DNA of 64,000 bases from Ptychodera flava. Lineage: Eukaryota; Hemichordata; Enteropneusta; Ptychoderidae. The DNA is taken from positions 41,019,523-41,083,522 of the forward strand of contig NC_091930.1 of assembly GCF_041260155.1 (NCBI RefSeq). The letters are read 5' to 3'. Below, in pieces: positions 11,401 through 21,209 of this stretch. The stretch's first letter is position 1; each line of letters begins with the position of its first letter. Under the pieces are notes generated by a model that ran no database searches, was not told where the DNA came from, and was given only the letters and a program-made list of their open reading frames with translations. The translations under genes were made by a program, and so were the position numbers.

Positions 11401-14400
11401 AGGAACTAGCTTTCGTATAACCTTTGTAATATATGTGCAGGCACTCATTTATCGACTCCAAACATTTTTCAAGTGATTGTAAATTTGAAACTAAGATAAT
11501 CGTTATCTGGCAAAATCAAACGTAGTTATTGCGCTTAGCAAATTACGAATGTTTGGGTTTTCCTTCTGTCGCTAAACAGGGAGATTCTTGTGTCAAACTG
11601 CAATCACCTAGAATGGACACTTATTACCCAAGGCATCAGGGATAGCATCCACACCAACTTGCAAACTGAATGCATATTGTCACAGAGTACGGCAAATATA
11701 ACCCACCAAAAATGGGTCGAACATTTCTGTTTTATTAGATATTAAGGATTATCACATGAACTGGCCCGAATTCCCACCTGTGTGACATAGAACAGGACGG
11801 ATAAAAAATGAGGTACACTCTGTGTGTCATCGAACGGAATCTCCGCGCTCGCCACGGTCGTAAACTTGTGTCATATTTTGAAAAGCCACGGAATCTCTGA
11901 GAATGAGAATTGGTGTTTCGATCGTGTCGTTGCATTTACTTCATAAATCTATTTGTAACTATTTTAAATAACTCTGAATACTATGGCTATCCGTCGCTAG
12001 CACGGTGAAAGCTATGTCCGCCGATGGCTGACTTGCCTTGGCATCGGCACAGCGCGAGACAATGATTGACACGTTCACGTGACCGAATACGATGACGTCA
12101 AGCAGAGAAAAATACCACGGGATTATATATAATTATCACACGCACAGGGCAAGTTTGTCGTCTCCGAACAAAAAATGCGGGATTTATTCTCTTGTCGTTC
12201 TACGTCACGTCAACCCGCGTCTCTGTCATCAATTTCGGTGGGTCGGATCTTTTTTTGCGTCGATCTTCGGTGTATTTGTCAAAGTAAACAACAAACTGTT
12301 GGCCGGTATTCTCCCACGTTCAAAATGTGTCTGACGTGAAAATATCGTAAACATTAATCACGATTATTGGAGTATGACAAAATACATCAACTTAGCAATT
12401 TTTTGAGTCCTCGTGTTTTAGTTTTGTCGCCAATATTCATGGCGGTTCGTATCCGTATAGACCCCACCGACGCCTGAACTTTCAACACACTGTGTACACT
12501 GTGTACTTTCATGCGGCAGACATACGGTTTCCACTGCAACAAGGGGTCAGGTGCGGTGTCCAGGCCTCCAAAAGTCATGCAATGAAATCGATATTTTCAC
12601 AGACTACGACAATAATAATCCGAACAATGTAAACACAAGAGTGTACCGCCTGTATATTCCGAAGGAATTGCGTGAATAATTTGCGGAAACAACGAACTCG
12701 AAGCTGGTCGCGTTACCGTGGGTTCCGTAAGCATTGCAACCAGGGTGGCGCGAGGTTTACTGAGTTCACGCCATCGAGATTCAGTCGATTTTTGTTCCCA
12801 AAAATAGCATATCTTCGTCTGAGGTAAATTTCTAGGCCTATGCTATCTTTGAAATAGTGTATAACTTTGCGGAAGGTACAAGTAGACAGAGAGGTCGACT
12901 GGCATTTGCTCCATACACGAACGAACGTGAACGCCGTGTTCCTCGATCAAGCGACGGACGACTGGAAATGAATGACAACTTGCGAACGGTGTATTGATAT
13001 TATTTCTAAAGTAGTTCAAAAGTTTATTGCGGAATCATCATGGAAAACTTCTCTTACTTGTCAAAAAATAACGAATTCGTGTGACGTAATGACCGTGTCA
13101 CCACTCGTCTATTACTCGTGGTGACACGGTCATTACGTTACTCGTATTACCTTCGCTAAACGAAGAAAAATATTAGGGAATAATATCTAATTATTTTGCT
13201 GAAAAAAAATCGTTGCAAATTACATTGCTTTCCCGTTATAATATGGAAGCTTTGGTTTCGTAGGAAAGGCGACTTGTATTCGAACGTTGTGTTCAAGTTC
13301 TCGCGATTATATAAAGGAAAGTGACGTTGTCTACGCCGTATAAATTAGTTCATATATGCTTGAGAAAAATACCCAGTGGTTAAGTTCAATGACACTGCTG
13401 TCTTTGTAATCTGTGCATAACTTCTGCCATGAATCATGAGAATTGGGCGGAGACAGAGATATCATCTGAAATTTGGCGTGCATATGCTGCATCTGACTAG
13501 GAATGAACGCCTTAAAACTTTCCTGCAGTTGATATATATCATTATAAACGTAGTTAGTGGCAGTAAATTTGTTATAACTTCGCTTTTATTGTTTATGCCT
13601 TACTAATTTTCAAAGAAAGAAGTTACTGCAGTTGACCCTCAGTAATTTGATAAGTGCAGTTTGTCTTCTGGGACGAACACAAACAACGTATTATCGAATC
13701 ACACTGTTATGAAAGAAATTTCAGCAATGTACATATGTAACGCTTTCAAACGACAAACATAATAAATCAATGGACATCGATGATGATATAGATAAGCATT
13801 CATCAGCTTTCTTTCTTTAATGCAGTATTTACCGAAGGAAATATGAATATCAGGAGAACTTTAGTCCAGTTGAAGCGATTTGTACAGCAACTCATCGGCT
13901 ATGGTAAGTCAATATTTATATAATTTTGTATCCATGCATATAAAACGATTATTTTTTATATCGCAAAGTCGTAGAAGATAGTAGACGTCATCGCTTACCG
14001 CAATATCAATACAGAAGCGCACATTATAGCAAACAAACTGGAGTGATAAGCGACAGGCGTTTATCGGACATGGGCAAACATCGGGACAAGATGAAATACA
14101 AGTTCATCGCATTGTAAATGGCGAACGTATGATAATCAAATCTCTGAGCGCAAGTAAAATTACTTTTTATAGCTAAAAACAAATAACTCAGGCAATGACA
14201 AATAACAGAAGTATACTTACTTGTTAAACAACATGTTCTCCTAGATAAAGCTGGACAACTATGAGTGTCGTGGAACGAGTTCCGCAACACTGTGGGATTG
14301 TATCATAGCGATCACGATTTGTTGCCTGCACTTGGCCTGGTGCTCCTGACCGTAATATTGATGACATCCTTTCTTTCGGCTGAGGCATCATCAATATTTC

Positions 14401-16389
14401 CGTTATGAGCACAATCCTTTGGGCGGGAAACATATCTTGAACTTGTCCTTGCTATCATGGGCAATTATTTAACTTCAGAATGATTATGTCAAGAGTGAAC
14501 TTCTTGACCGCATAGGGTCACTGCTAGCCCACAACGCTTGTGAGTGCGGCGTCAACAAACGTGATGGTCCAAGCTTCAATAGTTTTAACCATAATAAAGA
14601 TTTGGCGGTGATAGAGTAATAAAGTCATTAAAATAGCTTTGAAATTCAGGCATCAATATATATACCATCGACAGCAGCCGAGGGCTGTGATGTTTTGTGT
14701 CAAGGGTCGCCGTCCTGGTGCATAGTGCTCTGGGTAGCCGGACTTAACGAGCTGACTCATTCGTAACCCTGAGTCCACTGCCGCGATCATTGTAGTCCAG
14801 AGCCCGCCGCCGTCGAAGTTGTAGGAAAATAAAAGTTAAGCTGTGCAAGCACAATTATTTACAGTAACATAACTCGTAATGATATACAAGAACCGAACAA
14901 CCATACGCTGTATGATCAATTCACGACATAACTACCCCATTTAAACTCGATAACATCGTCGATGTTATAGATAGGGGAACATCGTGAATCTCAACCAATA
15001 AGACTGTTTCAAAGGAGTGACAAAACATACGATGACAAACTTTTTTAAAAACTAAAACTGGCGGCTACAATTCGGTAGACATTCTTTATTTTGCACATGA
15101 TATATTTCCCGGTTGTGTGTGTGTGTGTGTGTGGGGGGGGGGGTGGTGGTGGGGGGGGTGTACTCCTGATATTTTCATACAGGGTGTGCCACCGAAGTTG
15201 AAAATATCTAACCATGTATATTCCAAAAATACGACACCATTATCAGATATTTGCTTGACAAATTTAAGGATTTTCACCTTTATTTCGTTGTATCTGAAGG
15301 TTTTCTTAAAGCTTGGGACATTTGTGTTTTGTTATCGACCCATACTTTGGATTTTTTCGTGAAAAAGTGACCGCTTCGGGCGGCGCATACCCGTACACCT
15401 TCCTATAGCAGTACCCTCGGGATGTTTTCCCCTAAAATGGTATTTTATAACGTTCTTTAATTTATTTACATAATGTATAGAGAAAAGACGAGTTGAATTT
15501 CATGTGATGCTACATTTATTTTCAATTATACTTTGAATTTTATAGGTGTTAATCAACAATGGTACGTTCGAATTTTGGGTCAGCAGGAATCTGGAAAGGA
15601 GCGAGGACTCTTCAATAATCCACATGGACTTCGATGGCACCATGATCAACTTCTCATCTGTGACACAGATAACAACCGTATCCAGGTTCTGGATAAACAC
15701 TGCAAGTGGGTGGATGAAATACGATTTGATGATCGAGACACGTTTCCAAAAGCATTTCAGCCATGGGCCGTAGCCATATACAATGAAAACTACCACATAA
15801 CTGATATCGGTAACAACCAAATTATTATTTGTGACAAGCGTTACAAAGTCATTCAGCTTATTGCTAACAGTAAAGACATTTTGGTTTATGGCATCGCGAT
15901 ATTGGCTGGTCATGCTTTGGTCACTGACCAGAAGGGGAACAGTGTACTCAAATACACCGGGGAGGGAGACTCATTACAAGGTGCAAAGGTGGGATCTCTG
16001 ATGACGCACAACTGGGGTACCCCTATTCTGTTGTTGCAACAAATAACCGTGTCTTAGTGTCAGATGTCAAAAAGCATAACATAAAGGTCTTTGATTCTGA
16101 TTTGAGTTTTGTGACCGCCTATTGTAGTGAAGGTACAGGCAAAGGTGAGGTTAGGTATCCACTAGGCATGGATGTAGATGCATGTGGAAATATTTACATC
16201 TGTGATAAGCTGAACAACCGAATTGTGAAACTGGGATCCCATGGGAAGTTTATCTGCCACTTATTCCATGGCGACTTAGAAAATCCTATGGACATTGCAG
16301 TCAACGGGGCTGGCGACATAATCGCCGTTTCGATGTTCGGTGACATTGCTCGACCTGTGAACCAAATCCGAGTATTCTTCAAGCATTAA
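6780..16389 (+). CDS. Gene A: GT-B-like / TRADD-N-like / NHL fusion protein, six exons
   Basis: Proposed exons are 6780-8444, 8588-9059, 9460-9629, 11294-11360, 13826-13903 and 15546-16389, about 1,100 residues in all. From N to C terminus the protein has a duplicated N-terminal Rossmann lobe, a GT4-like C lobe, a TRADD-N-like domain, acidic and helical linkers, and an NHL-type propeller. All introns are GT-AG with phases 1, 1, 0, 1, 1, and these join without stops. The frame must move by -1 at four places (near 7443, 8784, 8965 and 15958), each in a short A, T or G run. There are no other in-frame stops, and similarity to gene B continues across each place. It is therefore either a gene with consensus errors or a very young pseudogene. 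The function is not known; the architecture suggests a cytoplasmic adaptor or sensor (no signal peptide or membrane span seen). Confidence 0.75.
8588..9059 (+). CDS. Gene A exon 2: TRADD-N-like domain
   Basis: The acceptor at 8586-8587 (CCGTAG) keeps phase 1 from exon 1; the better-looking acceptor at 8569-8570 would run into a stop. The exon encodes a helical N-terminal part (LEDLENQLNRL, MMDLLNALKRC) and then the conserved core EGSLRLSCNF, LEPLLVTEEI and LPLHLQVVYDEEMF. This is the pattern of the TRADD N-terminal domain and its invertebrate relatives: a beta strand with alternating hydrophobics, a helix ending in V/I-T-D/E-E, then PLxLxxxxDExxF. Two -1 frame steps are needed, in a T run near 8784 and an A run near 8965. 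The donor CAAT|GTAAGT is strong, phase 1. In known proteins this fold mediates assembly of death and immune signalling complexes; that role here is inferred. Confidence 0.65.
9060..9459 (+). other. Gene A intron 2
   Basis: GT-AG intron with GTAAGT donor and TTTTGTTGAAG acceptor. No other content recognised. Confidence 0.6.
9460..9629 (+). CDS. Gene A exon 3: acidic linker
   Basis: In the frame set by exon 2 the segment reads as an acidic, low-complexity linker containing ELGSPPDNMDEGTAGEAF and ends EFDEGYGESELGSDVD. The tail resembles the gene B linker (DEGYDDSEAVEE). It enters in phase 1 and leaves in phase 0 at GAT|GTGAGT. It probably spaces the TRADD-N-like domain from the propeller; no fold is expected. 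Confidence 0.6.
9630..11293 (+). other. Gene A intron 3
   Basis: A GT-AG intron of 1.66 kb. It holds a short Penelope-type retroelement relic (10383-10505) and otherwise nothing recognised. Confidence 0.55.
10383..10505 (+). mobile_element. Relic of a Penelope-type retroelement (3-prime part of ORF)
   Basis: A short stretch reads YTRERLVST in one frame, and at nucleotide level it closely resembles 63924-63995, the C-terminal coding part of the retroelement at the right edge of the window (shared GAGAAAGACTTGT and TTTTGGCAGGTATCA). It is a small fossil fragment in an intron of gene A. Confidence 0.6.
11294..11360 (+). CDS. Gene A exon 4: short linker exon
   Basis: Preceded by TTGTTTTACCCAG and followed by GTAAGG, phase 0 to phase 1, it encodes about 22 residues (PEELDDNMKQAIVTEEKIP and a few more), acidic and probably helical. 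It was assigned because it alone restores the phase needed between exons 3 and 5. There is no clear counterpart in gene B beyond the shared phase pattern. Confidence 0.55.
11361..13825 (+). other. Gene A intron 4, with CpG-dense part
   Basis: A GT-AG intron of 2.5 kb. The stretch from about 11,990 to 13,140 is denser in CG than the rest of the gene and holds a CACGTG site followed by a palindromic CRE octamer at 12093-12100. An internal promoter is possible but unproven. A perfect hairpin lies at 13085-13137. No coding exon was found. Confidence 0.4.
13085..13137. repeat. Perfect 20-bp inverted repeat with 13-nt loop
   Basis: CGTAATGACCGTGTCACCAC at 13085-13104 is followed by its exact reverse complement at 13118-13137. 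It lies inside intron 4 of gene A. It is probably a miniature foldback element. Confidence 0.9.
13826..13903 (+). CDS. Gene A exon 5: helical linker
   Basis: The acceptor TTTAATGCAG and donor ATG|GTAAGT define a 78-bp exon, phase 1 to phase 1. It encodes about 26 residues containing LVQLKRFVQQLIGYG, an amphipathic helix that resembles the gene B exon 5 segment YVQQLPKWVKKLMG. It leads directly into the propeller exon. Confidence 0.65.
13904..15545 (+). other. Gene A intron 5
   Basis: A GT-AG intron of 1.64 kb. It includes a GT/G-rich microsatellite at about 15114-15160; nothing else recognised. Confidence 0.6.
15114..15160. repeat. (GT)n / G-run microsatellite
   Basis: About nine GT units run into alternating G runs and GGT. 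The opposing short frames here (HTHTHT-type) are translation of the repeat and not genes. Confidence 0.95.
15546..16389 (+). CDS. Gene A exon 6: NHL-type beta-propeller, C-terminus
   Basis: The acceptor GAATTTTATAG opens the exon in phase 1 (GGT), giving GVNQQWYVRILGQQ. Blade motifs typical of NHL repeats follow: GLFNNPHGLRWH with LLICDTDNNRIQVL, FQPWAVAIYNE with ITDIGNNQIIICD, VLVSDVKKHNIKVFDSD, and YPLGMDVDACGNIYICDKLN. The last blade ends in VNQIRVFFKH and a TAA stop. Roughly six blades are visible, about 281 residues, as in gene B. One -1 frame step lies in a G run near 15958, and similarity to gene B resumes beyond it (GYPYSVVATNN). NHL propellers bind protein or RNA partners, and here the propeller is probably the ligand-recognition end. 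An ATTAAA polyadenylation-like signal occurs near 16533. Confidence 0.8.
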
Positions 16390-18861
16390 AGCTCTATTAT
16401 AATGCTGTATTGTTGTGATGCATTTTCTGATGTGTATGTTCTGTTATAAGATACAGTTTCTTGTTCTACTCTCTGAATATTTAGTTTTCAACAGCCTTTA
16501 TGCGTGCAATGCAGTCTATGTTACCTATTTGAATTAAAGTGCGTTCCACGTATATCGCTTATTGTTCATGATCAAAAGGCTAAATTGTGCTGCATTGTAT
16601 TAAAGCGTACAAACGGAGGAAGACAAAAATATGCTTGTTTTCTTTCAGACAAATAATGAATATTTGAGCAAACGTTAAGACTATTGTCCCTCTTAGCAAC
16701 CTGAAGCATAATGCATAAGGGAGTGTCATAAGAATCATCCATTCAATATCAATTTGTTACATTTGAAATTCCAAAGTGTTGAATTATCGGTCAAGTCCTT
16801 TCCTGACTACCTTCCGGCAGTCAACTGCAATATTAGGCAATCTTTAACTACGATAAAGTAAAACGTATTTGTCTTTATACGAGTTAAAAATTTCACGTAA
16901 GATTGAACCTACAGTTCTACATAAATGGAAAACAAGACAGCTTGTTACCGTTTCTGCAGTCCGAAAAGCAAATGTTAATGTCACTTTCGTGTTTGATTGT
17001 ATGTGAATTAAGTTGTAGTTCTTTCAATTGTATTATTGTGGAATAACTTTCATGTCTGCAAATTAATAAATTGTATGTGACTAAAATGCAAACCTGACGA
17101 TTTACATCAAATTAAATCACCCAGAATGTATACGTTCGGTTCAATTTTAGTCAATGTCGTCAAGGCCGCTTTCTGTTCGGCCCAAGTACTGTGCAGTTCG
17201 TTTATTGTTAAAATAAGGAATGAAAGCACATTTAACATATCTTTAAGGTTTGCAAGTGTAACATTTATTTGTCTGTTGAAAGGATTAGTAAAATGAATCA
17301 TTACAGATGAATAGTTGATATCCATTTGGGATATATATGAGCATTCATAAATAGAGAATTTCATTCTACCATAAATAAGTAATTCTCTAATACCAGTATT
17401 GTATGTTCATAATGTACCGATGCAAATTTGATAAGAAACATTTCAAATTAAAATCTTACTGAGAATGAGACAACCAACGTAATGTTTTTGTACATTTTTA
17501 TCTGTAAACAAGAACTTCATTATTATTTCAGATACCTATACCGATTAGTGTGTCGACATCCTTTTCATCATTTTCTTGCCTTCAATGAAGCTGTATTTTT
17601 GCATCAGTGACGTCACCATGACCAGTCACGAGGTTTATTGTTTAGGGTAGGCTTAGCTATTGCGGACGTTGTACCACCACAGGGTATCGCAAGCTATCCA
17701 GGAGTTGTAATCAATTAATGTAACATATTAAACCTTTTTCATTATACAAGTCATACCTGTGTCGTGTGTTTGCCTATACCTTACCCTCGCTATCTCTCTA
17801 TAGTTTTTCAAATAAAACAGTCAATACCTGTTCATTGCCCTTCCTAACCCCTTCATAAATTTGTTCCTTGATGATCTGTTCACCATATTTCTTTTCTGTA
17901 CCTAACTACCACCTTCAAGGCCACAAATGGCAATATTCGTAAAACCTTACGGAGTGTTGAGTTTTGACACATTTGAAGTTTGTTTAGCAGTACCTGACTC
18001 ACAAGTTCATAAATACTTGTGTCCACATTTTAAAAGGGTAACTTTACGATAAAAGGTGCTACTTAAACAGCAGCGAAACGCAGAGAGAAATTTCGAACGT
18101 GTTTAACCCAAAGACAATACTTTCACTGCACATTACAGTAAACTGTTTGGTGAGCCTTATACATAGTCAATTACCTCATTATTTTGGAATGCCTTTCTAG
18201 CATCAAATTCAAGGTCGGTGAACATGCCGCGAAAACTGTTTTCATTGTTTCTTCAGCATTTTATTGAGCTCATAAGTTCAATCTTCTGACATTACAAAAT
18301 GTTAACATGCAACCCTGCCTTACGTCCGGTGTGATGATGGTACCGATGATACTGTCCCTACTTGAAATGTAACATTTTTTGCCCTGACTAACACGCTGTA
18401 ATATATTTACATATCATTTTTCAAGTGAACAATAAAGAAAAAAGGACAAAACAGCAAGTCTTAATCGACGTGTGCGGGGATTATAAACAAAATCTTTTTT
18501 TTCTGTTACTGCTATTACTGATCGGATTGTCTTACGCACGCTTTACGAAATGTGGCACACTAATCTTTGATAGGTGCACAACACTGACTTCGCTATTATT
18601 AAAAATTATGTGTAAAATTTATGTTCAACATAAAAGAATTTTAATCTGTCGATCGAAAGAGCATGTAGATCGAGCAGACATGTAGCCTCATCGCTATTCA
18701 TTCGAAACTACTCTCTCAACGCGATCGGTGTAAATGCATGGGTTTAATGTTGTATAATATTGTAAAATCTCCACTGTCAATTACAAATGTAGTAAAATCG
18801 AGTGAAAATTTCTGCCAACTTCCACGTTCACAAGTAATGTTAATCAAATTCTCAACGATCT
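16390..18861. other. Intergenic, no gene recognised
   Basis: This contains the 3-prime flank of gene A and AT-rich DNA. No exon, RNA gene or repeat is recognised. A CRE octamer TGACGTCA lies at 17608-17615. The frame at 18425-18685 starts at GTG and looks like chance. Confidence 0.5.
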
Positions 18862-19606
18862 TACATTAAATGAATGCAAAAATGTACTTGTCCAGAGCCT
18901 TGTCGAGGTAAAGTGAACATAGATTACGTTGAGTGATCAAGACCTTCGTAGTAATATAAACATCACCTCACTAAATATGACCGTTAATTGATAGGATCGA
19001 TGGGGGGTGAGGTCTTTTGAACTGCACCTTTACGACCTTCTTGTTTACAAATAATTTATTGCATGTCCGATATCTAGATGCATCATGTCAAAATAGTAGC
19101 AACGCATACATTTTTCGATGCGGATATATACGTAAACGTTTAGCTGTAAAAATAAGCAGCACAAATATACGATACGATAATGTTTTTTATTATTTTCTAA
19201 AAAATCACACTCAAACTTTCGTACATCTACTTTAAAATCCTATTCCTAAATTAAGACCCTAGCCTCTCACGGTATATATCATTTCGAAATTTCTGACTCT
19301 GATTCTAAGTATAGACCTTGGCAGGTATTTCTCACTTCAAATTTCCCGACTTATCACTTCAAGCTTTCAAAATTCTCACTCCAAAATGTCAGACTTCTCA
19401 CTTCTAAATTTTGTTTCTAAATTTAGATTTGGCAGGTATTTCCTACTTTATAATTTAGCCACCCCCTGATCCCTTTTATCTCATGACACTTTGACAAGCT
19501 CGTGGCTGAAGGACATAAAGGTTGGGAAAATGTGCCTGCCAGTCATGATTTAATAGTTAAGGTTTGCATCTTTACATTAAATGAATGCAAAAAATGTAGT
19601 TGTCCG
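18862..19606. repeat. Scrambled, diverged pieces of the 6.7-kb unit
   Basis: The block 18862-19090 matches about 25313-25530 of array copy 1 (shared CCAGAGCCTTGTCGAGGTAA and ATATCTAGATGCATCATGTC). The block 19150-19606 matches about 24990-25340 (shared GGGAAAATGTGCCTGCCAGT). The order is inverted relative to the array, and divergence is clearly higher than among copies 1-3. These look like remnants of an older, rearranged copy. Confidence 0.65.
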
Positions 19607-20206
19607 TATAACGCCGGGAACACACAGACCTGTACGCAGGGCTTAGGTACACGATCTCGATGTGCTCAGCTGCACTTCTAAACTTACGTAAAGCCCACTT
19701 TTGGGAGTGGGTCGGAGGCATGGAGGCCGTAAGCGATCGGGTCTAGGCAACTGTAATTGCGATGTACTCACCTTTGGTTCGAAATGCGATTCAACTGTTA
19801 CAAATAATTACATAATTCACAGAGAATAACAACATTCAAACAGATCTTGTGTGTCGAGAGGTGACTCCAATCGCGAGCAGTATCAATGACAGTACTCGCC
19901 CGGCGCGGTGTCACGATGTCACCAATGCTACACCGTGCACTGTTCAGTCCGAGTGCGATGTTTCCAAGTTCAACAAGTGATGTCGTGTTTGTAAAACGAA
20001 CCACCGTAATGGCAAGAAAATGCCCTAAAAATCTTAAAAGTTGACGAAGATTTGCTAACGATCAAATGCACAGAAAATGCACTACTCTGTACCTGTTTCA
20101 CTATCAGCAATCTGACATCGTTTAAGTTTTACCATTGACCCAGTTGCGTTTATGGTTTTATTTGTTTCACAGTCCGTGTCATCGATACTAAAATCAAAAT
20201 TAAATG
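19607..20206. other. Intergenic, no gene recognised
   Basis: Sequence between the old remnants and the first array copy. No gene, repeat or RNA is recognised. Confidence 0.5.
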
Positions 20207-21178
20207 ATGATGAAATCTTCAATCGTGTATTTTGCAGCTAATTTTGATATTTTGGTCAGGCCGTCGAGAAGCGGGCTATCAAATATTTCCTTTATCAACA
20301 AGAGACACAAAAATTATTCTCTAAATAACAAAGAGGAGCTCTATCAGTGGCTGGTTCACTTGTTTTAAATTTTTAGAGAAATAAGTATCCATAATTTGTA
20401 TTTTTTGTGAAGTTTTTTTGTTTCTCAACTTTTGAGTAAAAGGTTCCTTCAGAATAGTCAGCTGTATTGATTTAAAAGTTAGTTTGTAAATCCCTTTAAA
20501 TAGTTTTATATATTATTGTCAAGTTAGAATGAGATGAACAATTGTAATAATTTGTAGCTTACATTTAATTTGGTATAGATAGGTTGGTGACATCTTTGTG
20601 TATGGATGTATGGATGGGTGCATAGATGGATGGGTGCATGCGTGCATACAGGGAGGGGTAGTAATTGTTTGTTGCGCATGGAAATAGGGGAGAGCCACTT
20701 TTTCTCGTAACACTTTTTAAAGGTCGTTATTTTACGTGCAGTGTCATTTTGAAAACACCCGCCCTCCCTAGCGGTAATTACTATCCAGTCCCTTATTAGC
20801 TATATCGCCATTTCGCAATTTCGTCGATTATAATTAGCTATTTCAACTCATAGCGAATTAAGAGTTCAGTCGTCATTCCTCAAAAATGGCCCAAAACCAA
20901 TATTTGTAAATGCAAACTACTATTTGCCGGAGGGTTTGTGGTAGAACAGGTAAGGCTTACACGGCCGATCGGCGTACATACCAACACGAAGTCCTATGCA
21001 AATTCCTTCCGATGGCTATCTTAAAATAGAACTGACATCAACCAAACAGTCAGGTAAAATGTTAATTGTTACATTTATAGCGTGGAGACGTGTTAACCAC
21101 ACAGTGCACGGTTCATGTGTATTTAATAAGCAGAGGAGGTGACTTCTTACCGGATCGGCGGTTCAACAAAATGTAAAC

Positions 21179-21209
21179 ATAGACCCTCGAGTTTTTCTCG
21201 AAGGTCTAT
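21179..21209. repeat. 13-bp stem, T5-loop hairpin (copy 1)
   Basis: ATAGACCCTCGAG, TTTTT, then the complementary arm with one mismatch. It is the same hairpin as at 27742 and 34455. Confidence 0.85.

Noticed and set aside
15086-15362. Opposing frames over the GT/G-rich tract
   Set aside because: They translate a microsatellite (HTHTHT-type peptide).
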